From Euryarchaeota archaeon UBA54 (GTDB lineage Archaea > Thermoplasmatota > Poseidoniia > Poseidoniales > Thalassarchaeaceae), in assembly GCA_002495735.1 (NCBI GenBank), contig DAGM01000054.1, positions 1-6,507 on the forward strand: a DNA stretch of 6,507 nt, written 5' to 3'. The translations under genes and the position numbers were made by a program. The notes beneath the pieces were generated by a model. The model was not told the origin of the DNA. It made no database searches and saw only the letters and a list, made by a program, of their open reading frames with translations. Shown here piece by piece: positions 1 to 6,507 of this stretch; positions within the stretch are counted from its first letter, which is position 1, and each line of letters opens with the position of its first letter.

Positions 1-47
1 CCTCATGGAAGCAGTCCTGACAATAGACCGACCAAGAAGATTGGCCA

Positions 48-2981
48 TCACTTGGTTATGATGGCCTCGGAATCGCGGCTGTCTAGAATCACCTTTATCG
101 GTTCATCGAGACTGACATGACGGAGAGCTCCGGATTCGGTCGATGCCTCGATGGAGTCCAACCACTCCCAGTCGACGAAATCATCGGCACCTATCGTTAG
201 GTAACCAATGTTGAAGGTGATGATGTTCTGGAAGAAATGAGTCCCCTGTGAGGGCTCAACGTGGATGTCCGTCATCGGTACTTCAACAATCGTCCTAGAG
301 CCCATTATCTGGTCCCACTGTACTGGGATGCCCAGTGACGGGTCCGAAGACCCCCATCTGCCCGGGCCAATCAGCACATAGGGTCGTTCCTCAGCCCTGA
401 GGACGGCGTCTATGGCCTCTATCTCGGCAGTCAGATCCATCGTACGCATCCTGTCCAGCCTCTCCGGGTGGATGTACACTACGTCCTTGATTCCCTCGAT
501 GATTCCGTTGCCCAAAGACTGGCTACAGATGCACATCGCCTTGGAACGATCAATCTCGGCCAAATCGATGTCGATGTCCACGGACTCCTCCATCATCGGC
601 CTGACCTGCAGGATGGCGAACCTCTGAGTTCCAGAGTTCTGGTCGATTGACATCGCGAACTCCAGTTCGACGGGCGATCCGATGTAGTTCTGGCAGGTGT
701 TGAGCACGTGGCTAAGAATCTCCGACAGAGGAAACCGTCCGTGTTTGAGAATTGGGGCGAAGGTCACTACCCTCGGCCCGCCATCGACTGCCACGGAATC
801 GACGATGCGGTCGTCCGAGACCACGTAGGTAGAACCTACCAGAGTAAGGCAACCGTCTTCCTCGGCCTCGGCCAGACCGAGGTTCAGCAGGTTGCCTTCC
901 TCAGTAGGGTGAACCGCTCCGTCCTCTTGTTCCATCGGAATGGCGAAGAAGCTGCGCTGCGAGGTGTCCAGAATCGCTTGATTACTGTGGAACTGATGTA
1001 TCCTCCGAGGTTGTCCAGGGCTGTATCTCAGGCACTTTCCTCCGGCCGAAACCTGACGACCCAAGCCGATGCAGATGGCTGCAATACCATCTTCGGCGAT
1101 CAGAGGTTCAACTGGGTAGTGATTATGGCTCCTGGCGGCCCCAGATATCATTGGGTAGAAGCGCCCGTTGATCTCGTCGCCAACCAAATCTTGGATGACC
1201 ACCGCCATGCGCTCGTCCTCGATGGTGCTGGGCGTGGCAGCGACGTACGCCTTGGCCCCGCGGTAGTAAGTAGACGCATAGACGAGCTTAATCGCCTCAA
1301 GTAGCCTCCTGAGCCTGACTTCTAAGTCCGGGTGGTCATTAGCCAGCATGTAGGTCGCATAGACTCCCGCGAAGGGCTGATGGCTGGAATCCTCAAGAAG
1401 GCTAGACGAGCGGATGGCTAGGGGCCACTTGGTCTGTTGCAGCATCACCGATATCTTTCCGACTATCTCGTCTGTGAATTCGGCTTCGAGGAATGCTTGA
1501 TTGACTTCCTCGTTGCTATGGTCCTCGTGGGCGAACACACCGAGTTCATTGTCCTCGACGAACTCCTCGAAGACGTCTGTGCCAATTACCACTGATCTAG
1601 GGACCACGAACTCAACATCAGGGAAGGCGCCACTCAATCCTAGGTCAAGCATCCGCGTGAAGAAGAAGGCCAAGCCCCTGCCCTTGCCACCTAGGCTCCC
1701 TCTGCCGATCCTCTGAAATCCCGCCCCCTTTCGACTCGCGTCGTAGTCCCTGATAGTGCGCATCCGAACCTGGATGATGTGATTCCTGACAGAATCGGCG
1801 AGATATTTCCTGACTCCCTCGGGGTTATCGAAGTCACCAATCTTCTTCGGTCTCATCTCCGCCGCGAGGTAGAACTCCGAACGCGTCCTCAGCCAGTGTG
1901 AGAACTGGTTCCTCCCGGCATGGTACTCTATCGACTCGATGGGCGCGTTCTCCAACCCGTGTATGAATTCCTCAAGATTTGAAGCCCTAATGACCTCGCT
2001 CCCATCAGGCATCCTGAATACGAAGTCACCGAAATTCATCTCGTCGACCATGAACTCCTCTATCCTCCGGTACAGCTGTGTGTCCTCCTTGTGGAGGAAG
2101 CGAACGCCCAGTGACTCAGCATCCTCCTTTAGTTCAAGATTCTTCGATTGGAACAGTATCGGCATGTAGCGATGCCCTTCCTGGGCGTAGCGCACTAACT
2201 CTAGACCCGCTGTGTCCCTCTGCCCACCTTGGTTTGGGAACTTGCCGTCAGTAAAGATCCCGATGATGTTGTTGTGGTATCTGTCGATTACGGACTTGGC
2301 AGAGTTCATGTCAGATGCCAGTAGAATCTTGGCTCTGGCCCTCAACCTCAGCAACTTCTCGTGCAGATTCCCTCCTTCTCCCATAAGCCGCGTCGTCTGA
2401 TTCACCAGCTGAGTGTAGAGCAGAGGGAGATAAGCGGAGTAGAATCTGCGACTGTCTTCAACCAGCAGGATGACTTGGACATCGCCGTCTCGCACATCAT
2501 TTTCGACATTACGTTCGTCTTCGATCAGCTTACAGATCGACAACAGTATCCTGCTATCGCCCGTCCACACGAATATGCGATCGATTCCGTCACCTGCACT
2601 GAGGGTTGCTAATTCACGCGTGTTGTGACTCAACATGACCACAGGAAGGCCCTCGATTACACGCTTCGCCTCAGTTCCAAAGGCCTTGACATCCATCTCA
2701 CCCACCCTTGCCATAGTGATAACAAGGTCGAACTCACGTGTACTTAGCAGTCTGAGGGCGTCACGTGCATCGGGACTGTGGATGATGCGGGGTGCCTGAG
2801 AGAGGTTCAGGTCGGAGTACTCCTCCTGCATTATCTCCGCTAAGTACCCCGATTCCTCTAGCAGATAGTGGTCGAAGTGACTGGCCACAAGAAGCACGTC
2901 TCTGACTCTGAACGGCGTCAACCTTTCGAAACGACTCCAGTCGGAGATTCCCTCGCCCATGACCCCGGATAAGAGCATCAT
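48..2981 (-). CDS. Dual receiver-like / PPDK_N (PEP synthase-type ATP-grasp) protein lacking the phosphohistidine domain
   Basis: A 977-residue cytosolic protein with no signal peptide or membrane segment. Residues ~26-157 form a degenerate receiver-like domain: the third strand, FDLVITMARVGEMD, has Met90 where the phospho-acceptor Asp should be. Residues ~168-312 form a second receiver-like domain that keeps Glu175/Asp176, Asp245, Ser279 and Lys298, the full set for Asp phosphorylation. Residues ~425-796 match the nucleotide-binding half of PEP synthase/PPDK: LGGKGRGLAF, LAIRSSSLLEDS (Arg524), PFAGVYATY, MAVVIQDLVGDE, GLGRQVSAGG and ILQVRPM. The C-terminal part (~812-977) carries GPGRWGSSDPSLGIPV and GTHFFQN. 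The phospho-His motif (GG-T-S/C-H) and the PEP/pyruvate TIM barrel are absent, so PEP synthase activity is unlikely. From memory, the same architecture occurs in bacterial proteins labelled 'PEP/pyruvate-binding domain-containing' (Bacteroidetes, deltaproteobacteria); the substrate is unknown to me. ATG at 2981 has no clear Shine-Dalgarno; Met2 and Met8 (ATG at 2960) are alternatives. Confidence 0.9.
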   Translation of the reverse strand: MMLLSGVMGEGISDWSRFERLTPFRVRDVLLVASHFDHYLLEESGYLAEIMQEEYSDLNLSQAPRIIHSPDARDALRLLSTREFDLVITMARVGEMDVKAFGTEAKRVIEGLPVVMLSHNTRELATLSAGDGIDRIFVWTGDSRILLSICKLIEDERNVENDVRDGDVQVILLVEDSRRFYSAYLPLLYTQLVNQTTRLMGEGGNLHEKLLRLRARAKILLASDMNSAKSVIDRYHNNIIGIFTDGKFPNQGGQRDTAGLELVRYAQEGHRYMPILFQSKNLELKEDAESLGVRFLHKEDTQLYRRIEEFMVDEMNFGDFVFRMPDGSEVIRASNLEEFIHGLENAPIESIEYHAGRNQFSHWLRTRSEFYLAAEMRPKKIGDFDNPEGVRKYLADSVRNHIIQVRMRTIRDYDASRKGAGFQRIGRGSLGGKGRGLAFFFTRMLDLGLSGAFPDVEFVVPRSVVIGTDVFEEFVEDNELGVFAHEDHSNEEVNQAFLEAEFTDEIVGKISVMLQQTKWPLAIRSSSLLEDSSHQPFAGVYATYMLANDHPDLEVRLRRLLEAIKLVYASTYYRGAKAYVAATPSTIEDERMAVVIQDLVGDEINGRFYPMISGAARSHNHYPVEPLIAEDGIAAICIGLGRQVSAGGKCLRYSPGQPRRIHQFHSNQAILDTSQRSFFAIPMEQEDGAVHPTEEGNLLNLGLAEAEEDGCLTLVGSTYVVSDDRIVDSVAVDGGPRVVTFAPILKHGRFPLSEILSHVLNTCQNYIGSPVELEFAMSIDQNSGTQRFAILQVRPMMEESVDIDIDLAEIDRSKAMCICSQSLGNGIIEGIKDVVYIHPERLDRMRTMDLTAEIEAIDAVLRAEERPYVLIGPGRWGSSDPSLGIPVQWDQIMGSRTIVEVPMTDIHVEPSQGTHFFQNIITFNIGYLTIGADDFVDWEWLDSIEASTESGALRHVSLDEPIKVILDSRDSEAIITK

Positions 2982-3255
2982 GCATCAAAGTTCAGATTGC
3001 CACATCGAGGGGTGTCCCGCACGAGATGTGCGAGACGGTGTGTGTTGAATCTCAGAGAAGATGCTCCCGATCGGTCTTGTGAGACTTACCTCTGGAGCCC
3101 CTCGGGACATCATGGGCCTCATAGCCGACTGCATCAGAGAGTCTAGCCCGAGCTCGCAGCCCTCCTAAGCCGCATAGCACAGGTTGGGCGAGGGGGCGTC
3201 GTCGACGCCCCCCCGCGTTTTTCTCGTGCATCCCATCATCGCTCAATCTCTCACC
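2982..3255. other. Intergenic region with hairpins, no convincing gene
   Basis: This gap separates the RHH gene from the receiver/ATP-grasp gene; both lie on the minus strand. It holds an imperfect hairpin at 3014-3036 (GTCCCGCAC, loop GAGAT, GTGCGAGAC, one mismatch), a short stem at 3074-3085 (GTCT/AGAC) and the strong hairpin plus T5 at 3188-3222. I searched both strands by eye for tRNA arms, box C/D motifs and SRP-like elements and found none that hold together. A short open frame on the minus strand (3052-3246, TTG start, Arg/Gly-rich) runs through the strong hairpin and looks spurious. No TATA element is obvious upstream of the 2981 start. Confidence 0.6.
3188..3222 (+). terminator. Strong GC hairpin followed by T5, intrinsic-terminator-like, plus-strand orientation
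   Basis: Positions 3188-3200 pair with 3204-3216: GCG, an A/C mismatch, then GGGGGCGTC, loop GTC, GACGCCCCC, and the closing CGC. One base later comes TTTTT at 3218-3222. The form is that of a textbook intrinsic terminator reading on the plus strand. The nearest plus-strand gene begins only at 3808, and everything to the left is on the minus strand, so no known transcript would end here. On the minus strand the hairpin lies about 40 bases after the RHH stop codon but is not followed by a T tract. If the organism is archaeal, hairpins are not required for termination and this may be a 3'-end stem or a regulatory element instead. Confidence 0.45.
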
Positions 3256-3624
3256 TCATAGAGCGTTCGAATCATCATCAAATCGCGCACGCAACTCGTC
3301 CATGCGCATGGAGAGGACTTGGTCTACCGTAGCACTCTCCAGAGTTCCCTTGGTGATATGCTCGCGGGCTGCCTGCCGCAGCACCGCAGCGACGGACTCG
3401 CCTCGTAGTTTGCAGAAGTCCCGCATCCTCACAGTCAGATCAGGACCAAGGTCAACCTCGACTCTCTCTCCCATCGAGGGCAGAGGCGAAGCGAGGTACC
3501 TGCGGACAGCATTCCGAATCACGTCTGAGCGATTTCGCATGCCGTCGAGGCCCACTCGCTGGTCAATCTCCAGCAGGTGGTCCTCGGGGATTCTCAGCGA
3601 GACCATTGGACTGACACCTGCCAC
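3256..3624 (-). CDS. Tandem ribbon-helix-helix (CopG/NikR-like) transcriptional regulator
   Basis: A small, probably DNA-binding protein of 122 residues from GTG at 3624. The first RHH unit has strand MVSLRI (7-12), a helix at ~13-25, then NRSDVIRNAVRRYL (31-44), the classic second helix of CopG-type proteins. The pattern then repeats: strand RVEVDL (54-59), a helix at ~61-74 and helix ESVAAVLRQAAREHI (76-90), followed by a charged helical tail rich in Arg, Glu and Asp. RHH proteins bind operators as dimers through the paired strands and often repress their own gene. The start is ambiguous. GTG 3624 has AGGAGG eight bases upstream; ATG 3606 (MVSLRIP, 116 residues) has AGGTG eight bases upstream; ATG 3654 and GTG 3663 are in frame but have no ribosome site. 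The gene is divergent from the HD phosphohydrolase, a likely target. No toxin gene is adjacent, so an antitoxin role is not supported. Confidence 0.8.
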   Translation of the reverse strand: MAGVSPMVSLRIPEDHLLEIDQRVGLDGMRNRSDVIRNAVRRYLASPLPSMGERVEVDLGPDLTVRMRDFCKLRGESVAAVLRQAAREHITKGTLESATVDQVLSMRMDELRARFDDDSNAL

Positions 3625-3632
3625 TTCGGGTT

Positions 3633-3638
3633 CCTCCT
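3633..3638 (-). promoter_or_regulatory. Shine-Dalgarno (AGGAGG) deciding the GTG start of the RHH gene
   Basis: Reading the minus strand, AGGAGG is followed by eight bases and then an in-frame GTG at 3622-3624. A second, weaker site, AGGTG (minus-strand sequence of 3615-3619), sits eight bases before ATG 3604-3606. Both fit the usual spacing, so two start sites 18 bases apart are possible. The first lies inside the frame if translation begins at 3654 or 3663, which argues against those longer starts. Confidence 0.5.
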
Positions 3639-3663
3639 GAGTCCTGCAGGCCATGGGGGGCAC

Positions 3664-3807
3664 TTAACTGTATTGCAATTGAAAGACAAATGAAATGCAA
3701 CGATTACGAATCGGCTCTCAAATGTAGCAAGTATCGCCGCCACCCGCTGCTCTGGCAATAGTGCGTTTCAAGGCTAAGTGTCCTGTCGAAGCCCCGCAGG
3801 GTCGGGC
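3664..3807. promoter_or_regulatory. Divergent promoter region between the RHH regulator and the HD phosphohydrolase
   Basis: This spacer must hold the promoters of both divergent genes. It contains an AT-rich block at about 3665-3700 inside otherwise GC-richer DNA. In that block ATTGCAAT (3672-3679) is a perfect 8-base palindrome overlapping CAATTG, and TGCAA recurs at 3696-3700, 22 bases (about two helical turns) from the first TGCAA at 3674-3678. The block is a plausible operator for the RHH protein or a promoter core. No consensus archaeal TATA box or bacterial -35/-10 pair is convincing for either gene. Confidence 0.35.
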
Positions 3808-5124
3808 ATGAAGGTCATCAACGATGCTATTCACGGGCAGTTCAGACTGGACGGCGTTCGAAGAGAACTGCTTGGCACTCCAGAGATGAATAAACTCAGT
3901 CACATCAAGCAGCTAGGGTTGGCTCATCTGGTATTCCCCGGAGCTCATCATACTAGGTTCGAGCATTCCCTTGGAGTGTCTCACATCGCTGGAATGATGG
4001 CTGAGTCACTGGGCTTGGATGAGCACGAGACCAATACAGTCCAAGCAGCAGCGATGCTCCATGATGTGGGCCACGGCCCCTACTCACACACGCTCGAGCA
4101 TATCCTGCATGAGCGCGGTGGGATGGATCACATGTCAATCACTGAAGGGATAATTCTCGGCGAGTACGATGTTCTGCGCGACGGTGAGCAGTCATCAGTT
4201 CCAGACCGTCAGAGGGTGCCGGATATACTCGAAAGGCACGATCTAGACCCGAAGGAGGTTGCAGGTCTAATCCGAGGTCCGGGTGCGGGAGGTACTGAAC
4301 GCTCGCTGACAGCATGGACTGAGGGCCGCGAAGACTTCGTCGACAAGGACCTGACCCTAGCCCATTTGGTACACGGGCCTGTGGACTGCGACCAACTGGA
4401 CTACCTACTCCGCGATTCGCATTTCACAGGCGTCACCCACGGAATCGTGGACTACCGCCGCCTAATCATGTGCCTAGAGAGGCATGGCGGCGACATCGCC
4501 GTGGAGGAAGGTGGTCTGCCAGCGCTTGAGGGCATGATGATGGCAAGGGCGCTAATGTACAGTGCAGTTTACTTCCATAGAGTCACTAGGGTGACTGAGG
4601 TTATGCTCTCCAGAGCGGTAGAGCGTAGCTCGGATCAGATGCCAGAATCTCTGGATCTACAACGCCGGGTCGACGCAGAGATATGGGAAGTCCTCGGAGG
4701 TGCCGGAGATTATGCTCAGGACATGATTCGCAGGCTGAAGTACAGACAGTTGCTGAAGGTATGCTGCAGTCGCCGTAGAGAGGAACTCACTCCTCAACAG
4801 GTTGAGCGACTGCTCGAGATTGCCACGAACCCGGATTCACGCAGGCAGTTTGAGGATAATCTGGCACACCGGGCCGGTCTGCTACCTGGATACGTCGCCA
4901 TCGACGTGCCAAACGTCAAACTACTCCTCGCCGAACCCCGGATGTCCCAAGTCGATGTCAGGATCATAGGAGATGACGGACGCACGCGGTGGTTCCGCGA
5001 ACATACTCCGATTGCCGAGGCTCTGAGGAATCGACAAGTGAGTCAGGCAGCAGTCTATGTGATTACTCTACCAGGGCATCTGTCGGATGTGGCGCAGTTG
5101 GCCGAAAGGCATCTGTTCTCATGA
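3808..5124 (+). CDS. HD-domain phosphohydrolase, dNTP triphosphohydrolase-like (COG1078 family)
   Basis: A 438-residue soluble metal-dependent phosphohydrolase. The opening MKVINDAIHGQF is the usual family start. HTRFEHSLGV supplies the first metal-binding His (His53), LHDVGHGPYSH the His-Asp pair (His85/Asp86), and VDCDQLDYLLRDSHFTGV the distal Asp (Asp195 by alignment with SAMHD1) together with Tyr199 and Asp203, which in SAMHD1 sit near the triphosphate. The HD core spans ~45-210. The C-terminal part, ending in WFREHTPIAEAL and AVYVITLPGHLSDVAQLAE, matches the accessory domain of COG1078 proteins such as the Enterococcus dNTPase EF1143; the length is typical of that group. The likely role is dNTP pool control, but substrates differ within the family. 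An in-frame GTG at 3778 would add ten residues unlike the family, so ATG 3808 is preferred. No good Shine-Dalgarno precedes it, so a leaderless or weakly led message is possible. Confidence 0.88.
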   Translation: MKVINDAIHGQFRLDGVRRELLGTPEMNKLSHIKQLGLAHLVFPGAHHTRFEHSLGVSHIAGMMAESLGLDEHETNTVQAAAMLHDVGHGPYSHTLEHILHERGGMDHMSITEGIILGEYDVLRDGEQSSVPDRQRVPDILERHDLDPKEVAGLIRGPGAGGTERSLTAWTEGREDFVDKDLTLAHLVHGPVDCDQLDYLLRDSHFTGVTHGIVDYRRLIMCLERHGGDIAVEEGGLPALEGMMMARALMYSAVYFHRVTRVTEVMLSRAVERSSDQMPESLDLQRRVDAEIWEVLGGAGDYAQDMIRRLKYRQLLKVCCSRRREELTPQQVERLLEIATNPDSRRQFEDNLAHRAGLLPGYVAIDVPNVKLLLAEPRMSQVDVRIIGDDGRTRWFREHTPIAEALRNRQVSQAAVYVITLPGHLSDVAQLAERHLFS

Positions 5125-5251
5125 GGTTTATCGGCCCCCAAGGGTCTGCGTGGAACGTATATCTAGTTAGGATATTATTCAAAAGCCCCCCCTCGGTCGC
5201 GCAAGCGCCCGGTCCCTCAAATAGGAATCGTTCAATCCCCTTGGTGAGCCA
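5125..5251 (+). promoter_or_regulatory. Intergenic region with candidate gdh promoter (TATA-like element at 5158-5162)
   Basis: The gap between the HD gene and gdh has an AT-rich stretch at about 5154-5185 containing GTATATCTA and GGATATTATTC, followed by a C-rich run and a small GCG-CAAG-CGC stem near 5199-5208. TATAT at 5158-5162, preceded by GGAACG, could serve as an archaeal TATA/BRE pair. A start about 25 bases downstream would leave a leader of ~65 bases. No clear terminator for the HD gene is visible. The assignment rests on base composition alone. Confidence 0.3.
5243..5247 (+). promoter_or_regulatory. Shine-Dalgarno (GGTGA) for glutamate dehydrogenase
   Basis: GGTGA lies four bases before ATG 5252 and matches part of the GGAGGTGATC complement of the 16S 3' end. 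The spacing is tight but acceptable. It supports ATG 5252 over the second in-frame ATG at 5264, and the protein beginning at 5252 lines up with the N-terminus of E. coli GdhA. Confidence 0.45.
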
Positions 5252-6507
5252 ATGGATAGTACAATGAAAACAGTGTATAATAGCGTGATAGCGAGAGATC
5301 CGAACCAACCTGAGTTCCATCAGGCGGTGGAAGAGGTCCTAGACAGTCTGGTGCCTGTGATACAGGCCAATCCAGATTACCTCACAGTGGTCGAAGCCAT
5401 CGTCGAGGCTGAGAGGATAATCCAGTTTCGGGTGCCTTGGTACGATGACGATGGAAATCTCCACATCAACCGTGGATTCCGAATCCAGTTCAACAGTGCT
5501 ATTGGCCCCTACAAGGGTGGTCTCAGATTCCATCCTAGCGTGAATCAGTCCATCCTGAAGTTTCTCGCCTTTGAGCAGCTCTTCAAGAACAGTTTGACGG
5601 GTCTTCCTATGGGTGGCGGCAAGGGCGGCGCCGACTTCGATCCTAAGGGCAAATCAGATGCCGAAGTCATGCGCTTCTGCCAGTCCTTCATGATGGAACT
5701 GTGGCGCCACATCGGCGCGGATCTCGACGTACCTGCTGGTGACATTGGTGTGGGTGGCCGAGAGATTGGCTACCTGTTCGGAATGTACAAGAAGCTCGCC
5801 AACGAGTTCACAGGAGTACTGACTGGAAAGGGGCGTTCATATGGCGGATCTCGGATTCGTCCCGAGGCGACAGGCTACGGATTGGTCTACTTCGCTCGAG
5901 AGATGCTCGCCACCAAGGGCAAGAGCTTCGAGGGTGCCGCGGTCGCCATCAGCGGCTCCGGTAACGTCGCCCAGTTCGCATGCGAGAAGGTCCTCGATCT
6001 CGGCGGCAAGCCGGTAACGATGTCCGACAGCAGCGGATTCATCTACGACTCAGCAGGAATCGACAGGGAGAAGCTAACATGGATTATGGATCTCAAGAAC
6101 AACCGCCGCGGCCGAATGAGCGAGTACGCCGACCAATTCGACGGAGTTGAGTACACTGCCTCCAAGCCGGAGCCCAATCTGAATCGCCTCTGGGATACCA
6201 ATGTCGACATCGCGCTTCCGTGCGCGACTCAAAACGAGATTAATGGCAAGGAGGCACAGATGCTAGTCAACAACAAAGTCATTGCAGTCGCCGAGGGTGC
6301 CAACATGCCATGCACACCAGAAGCCGTTGAGTGCTTCCAGGCCAATGGGGTGCTATTCGCTCCCGGTAAGGCATCGAATGCCGGAGGAGTGGCAACCTCC
6401 GGACTTGAGATGAGTCAGAACAGCCTGCGGATGAGCTGGACCCGCGAAGAGGTGGACCAGAAGCTCGAGGGAATCATGATCAACATCCACAAGAACGCCT
6501 TCGAGAC
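5252..6507 (+). CDS. gdhA: NADP-type glutamate dehydrogenase (partial, 3' end beyond window)
   Basis: The frame is open from ATG 5252 to the window edge, giving 418 residues; the E. coli-type enzyme has about 447, so only the last ~30 are missing. It catalyses 2-oxoglutarate + NH4+ + NADPH to glutamate, normally as a cytosolic hexamer, and assimilates ammonium. Visible motifs are [14 protein letters not shown] (Lys88, 2-oxoglutarate site), [20 protein letters not shown] (Lys112 and catalytic Lys124), [13 protein letters not shown] (Asp164, catalytic), the Rossmann loop [10 protein letters not shown] (234-243), SDSSGFIYD at the second coenzyme strand, [22 protein letters not shown] and [19 protein letters not shown]. 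The close resemblance to E. coli GdhA places it in the bacterial/fungal NADP-dependent subfamily, not the shorter enzyme of hyperthermophilic archaea. Coenzyme choice is inferred from the subfamily. No frameshift or lesion is seen, and the gene is separated from the HD gene by 127 bases. Confidence 0.96.
   Translation, partial: MDSTMKTVYNSVIARDPNQPEFHQAVEEVLDSLVPVIQANPDYLTVVEAIVEAERIIQFRVPWYDDDGNLHINRGFRIQFNSAIGPYKGGLRFHPSVNQSILKFLAFEQLFKNSLTGLPMGGGKGGADFDPKGKSDAEVMRFCQSFMMELWRHIGADLDVPAGDIGVGGREIGYLFGMYKKLANEFTGVLTGKGRSYGGSRIRPEATGYGLVYFAREMLATKGKSFEGAAVAISGSGNVAQFACEKVLDLGGKPVTMSDSSGFIYDSAGIDREKLTWIMDLKNNRRGRMSEYADQFDGVEYTASKPEPNLNRLWDTNVDIALPCATQNEINGKEAQMLVNNKVIAVAEGANMPCTPEAVECFQANGVLFAPGKASNAGGVATSGLEMSQNSLRMSWTREEVDQKLEGIMINIHKNAFE

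Noticed and set aside
708..1304. 198-residue plus-strand open frame antisense to the large gene
   Set aside because: It lies wholly inside the recognised PPDK_N coding region and its translation shows no domain; it is a shadow of codon bias.
48..2981. Calling the large gene ppsA (PEP synthase)
   Set aside because: Only the nucleotide-binding half is present; the phospho-His loop and PEP/pyruvate barrel are missing and two receiver-like domains are added.
2982..3187. tRNA or box C/D RNA in the intergenic gap
   Set aside because: Isolated GTTCAGAT and ATGATG-like strings occur, but no cloverleaf arms or correctly spaced C/D boxes could be assembled on either strand.
3052..3246. 64-residue minus-strand open frame in the 2982-3255 gap
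   Set aside because: TTG start, Arg/Gly-rich low-complexity translation, no ribosome site, and it runs straight through the strong hairpin; no family resemblance.
3302..3640. 112-residue plus-strand open frame opposite the RHH gene
   Set aside because: Ser/Arg-rich translation typical of an antisense frame; the minus-strand frame has clear RHH motifs.
3778..3807. Ten-residue N-terminal extension of the HD protein from GTG
   Set aside because: MKVINDAIHG at 3808 matches the family N-terminus and the added residues resemble nothing in it; no ribosome site precedes the GTG.
5276..5281. Perfect TATAAT resembling a -10 element
   Set aside because: It falls inside the gdh coding sequence (Val-Tyr-Asn codons) in a region aligned with the E. 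coli GdhA N-terminus, with no -35 partner.

Overview
This window holds four protein-coding genes, at roughly 50-55% GC, with short intergenic gaps. No rRNA, tRNA, IS element or CRISPR array could be recognised. Gene content, compact layout and patchy Shine-Dalgarno use fit a planktonic euryarchaeon such as Marine Group II/Poseidoniia. That is an inference from general impression: there is no marker gene here, and a bacterium cannot be excluded.

Layout, left to right. (1) Minus strand, 48-2981: a 977-residue protein built from two receiver-like domains, a PEP-synthase-type ATP-grasp (PPDK_N) domain and a C-terminal module with a GPGRWGS...LGIPV...THFFQN signature. It has no phosphohistidine loop and no PEP-binding TIM barrel, so it should not be called a PEP synthase. 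(2) A 274-base gap carrying a very strong hairpin followed by T5 that faces the plus strand, where no plus-strand gene precedes it. (3) Minus strand, about 3256-3624: a small ribbon-helix-helix (RHH) regulator with a second, degenerate-looking RHH unit. (4) A divergent promoter region of about 180 bases with AT-rich TGCAA repeats. (5) Plus strand, 3808-5124: an HD-domain phosphohydrolase of the dNTPase-like COG1078 family. (6) A 127-base gap with a possible TATA element, then plus strand from 5252 to the window edge: an NADP-type glutamate dehydrogenase, missing only its last ~30 residues.

How they may relate: the RHH regulator and the HD phosphohydrolase are divergently transcribed, so the regulator may control both itself and its neighbour. 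Glutamate dehydrogenase assimilates ammonium into glutamate and looks like an independent housekeeping gene. The large receiver/ATP-grasp protein is the least understood. Its second receiver keeps a complete phosphorylation site, while its ATP-grasp half has lost the histidine-carrier part, which suggests a regulatory or unknown phosphotransfer role.
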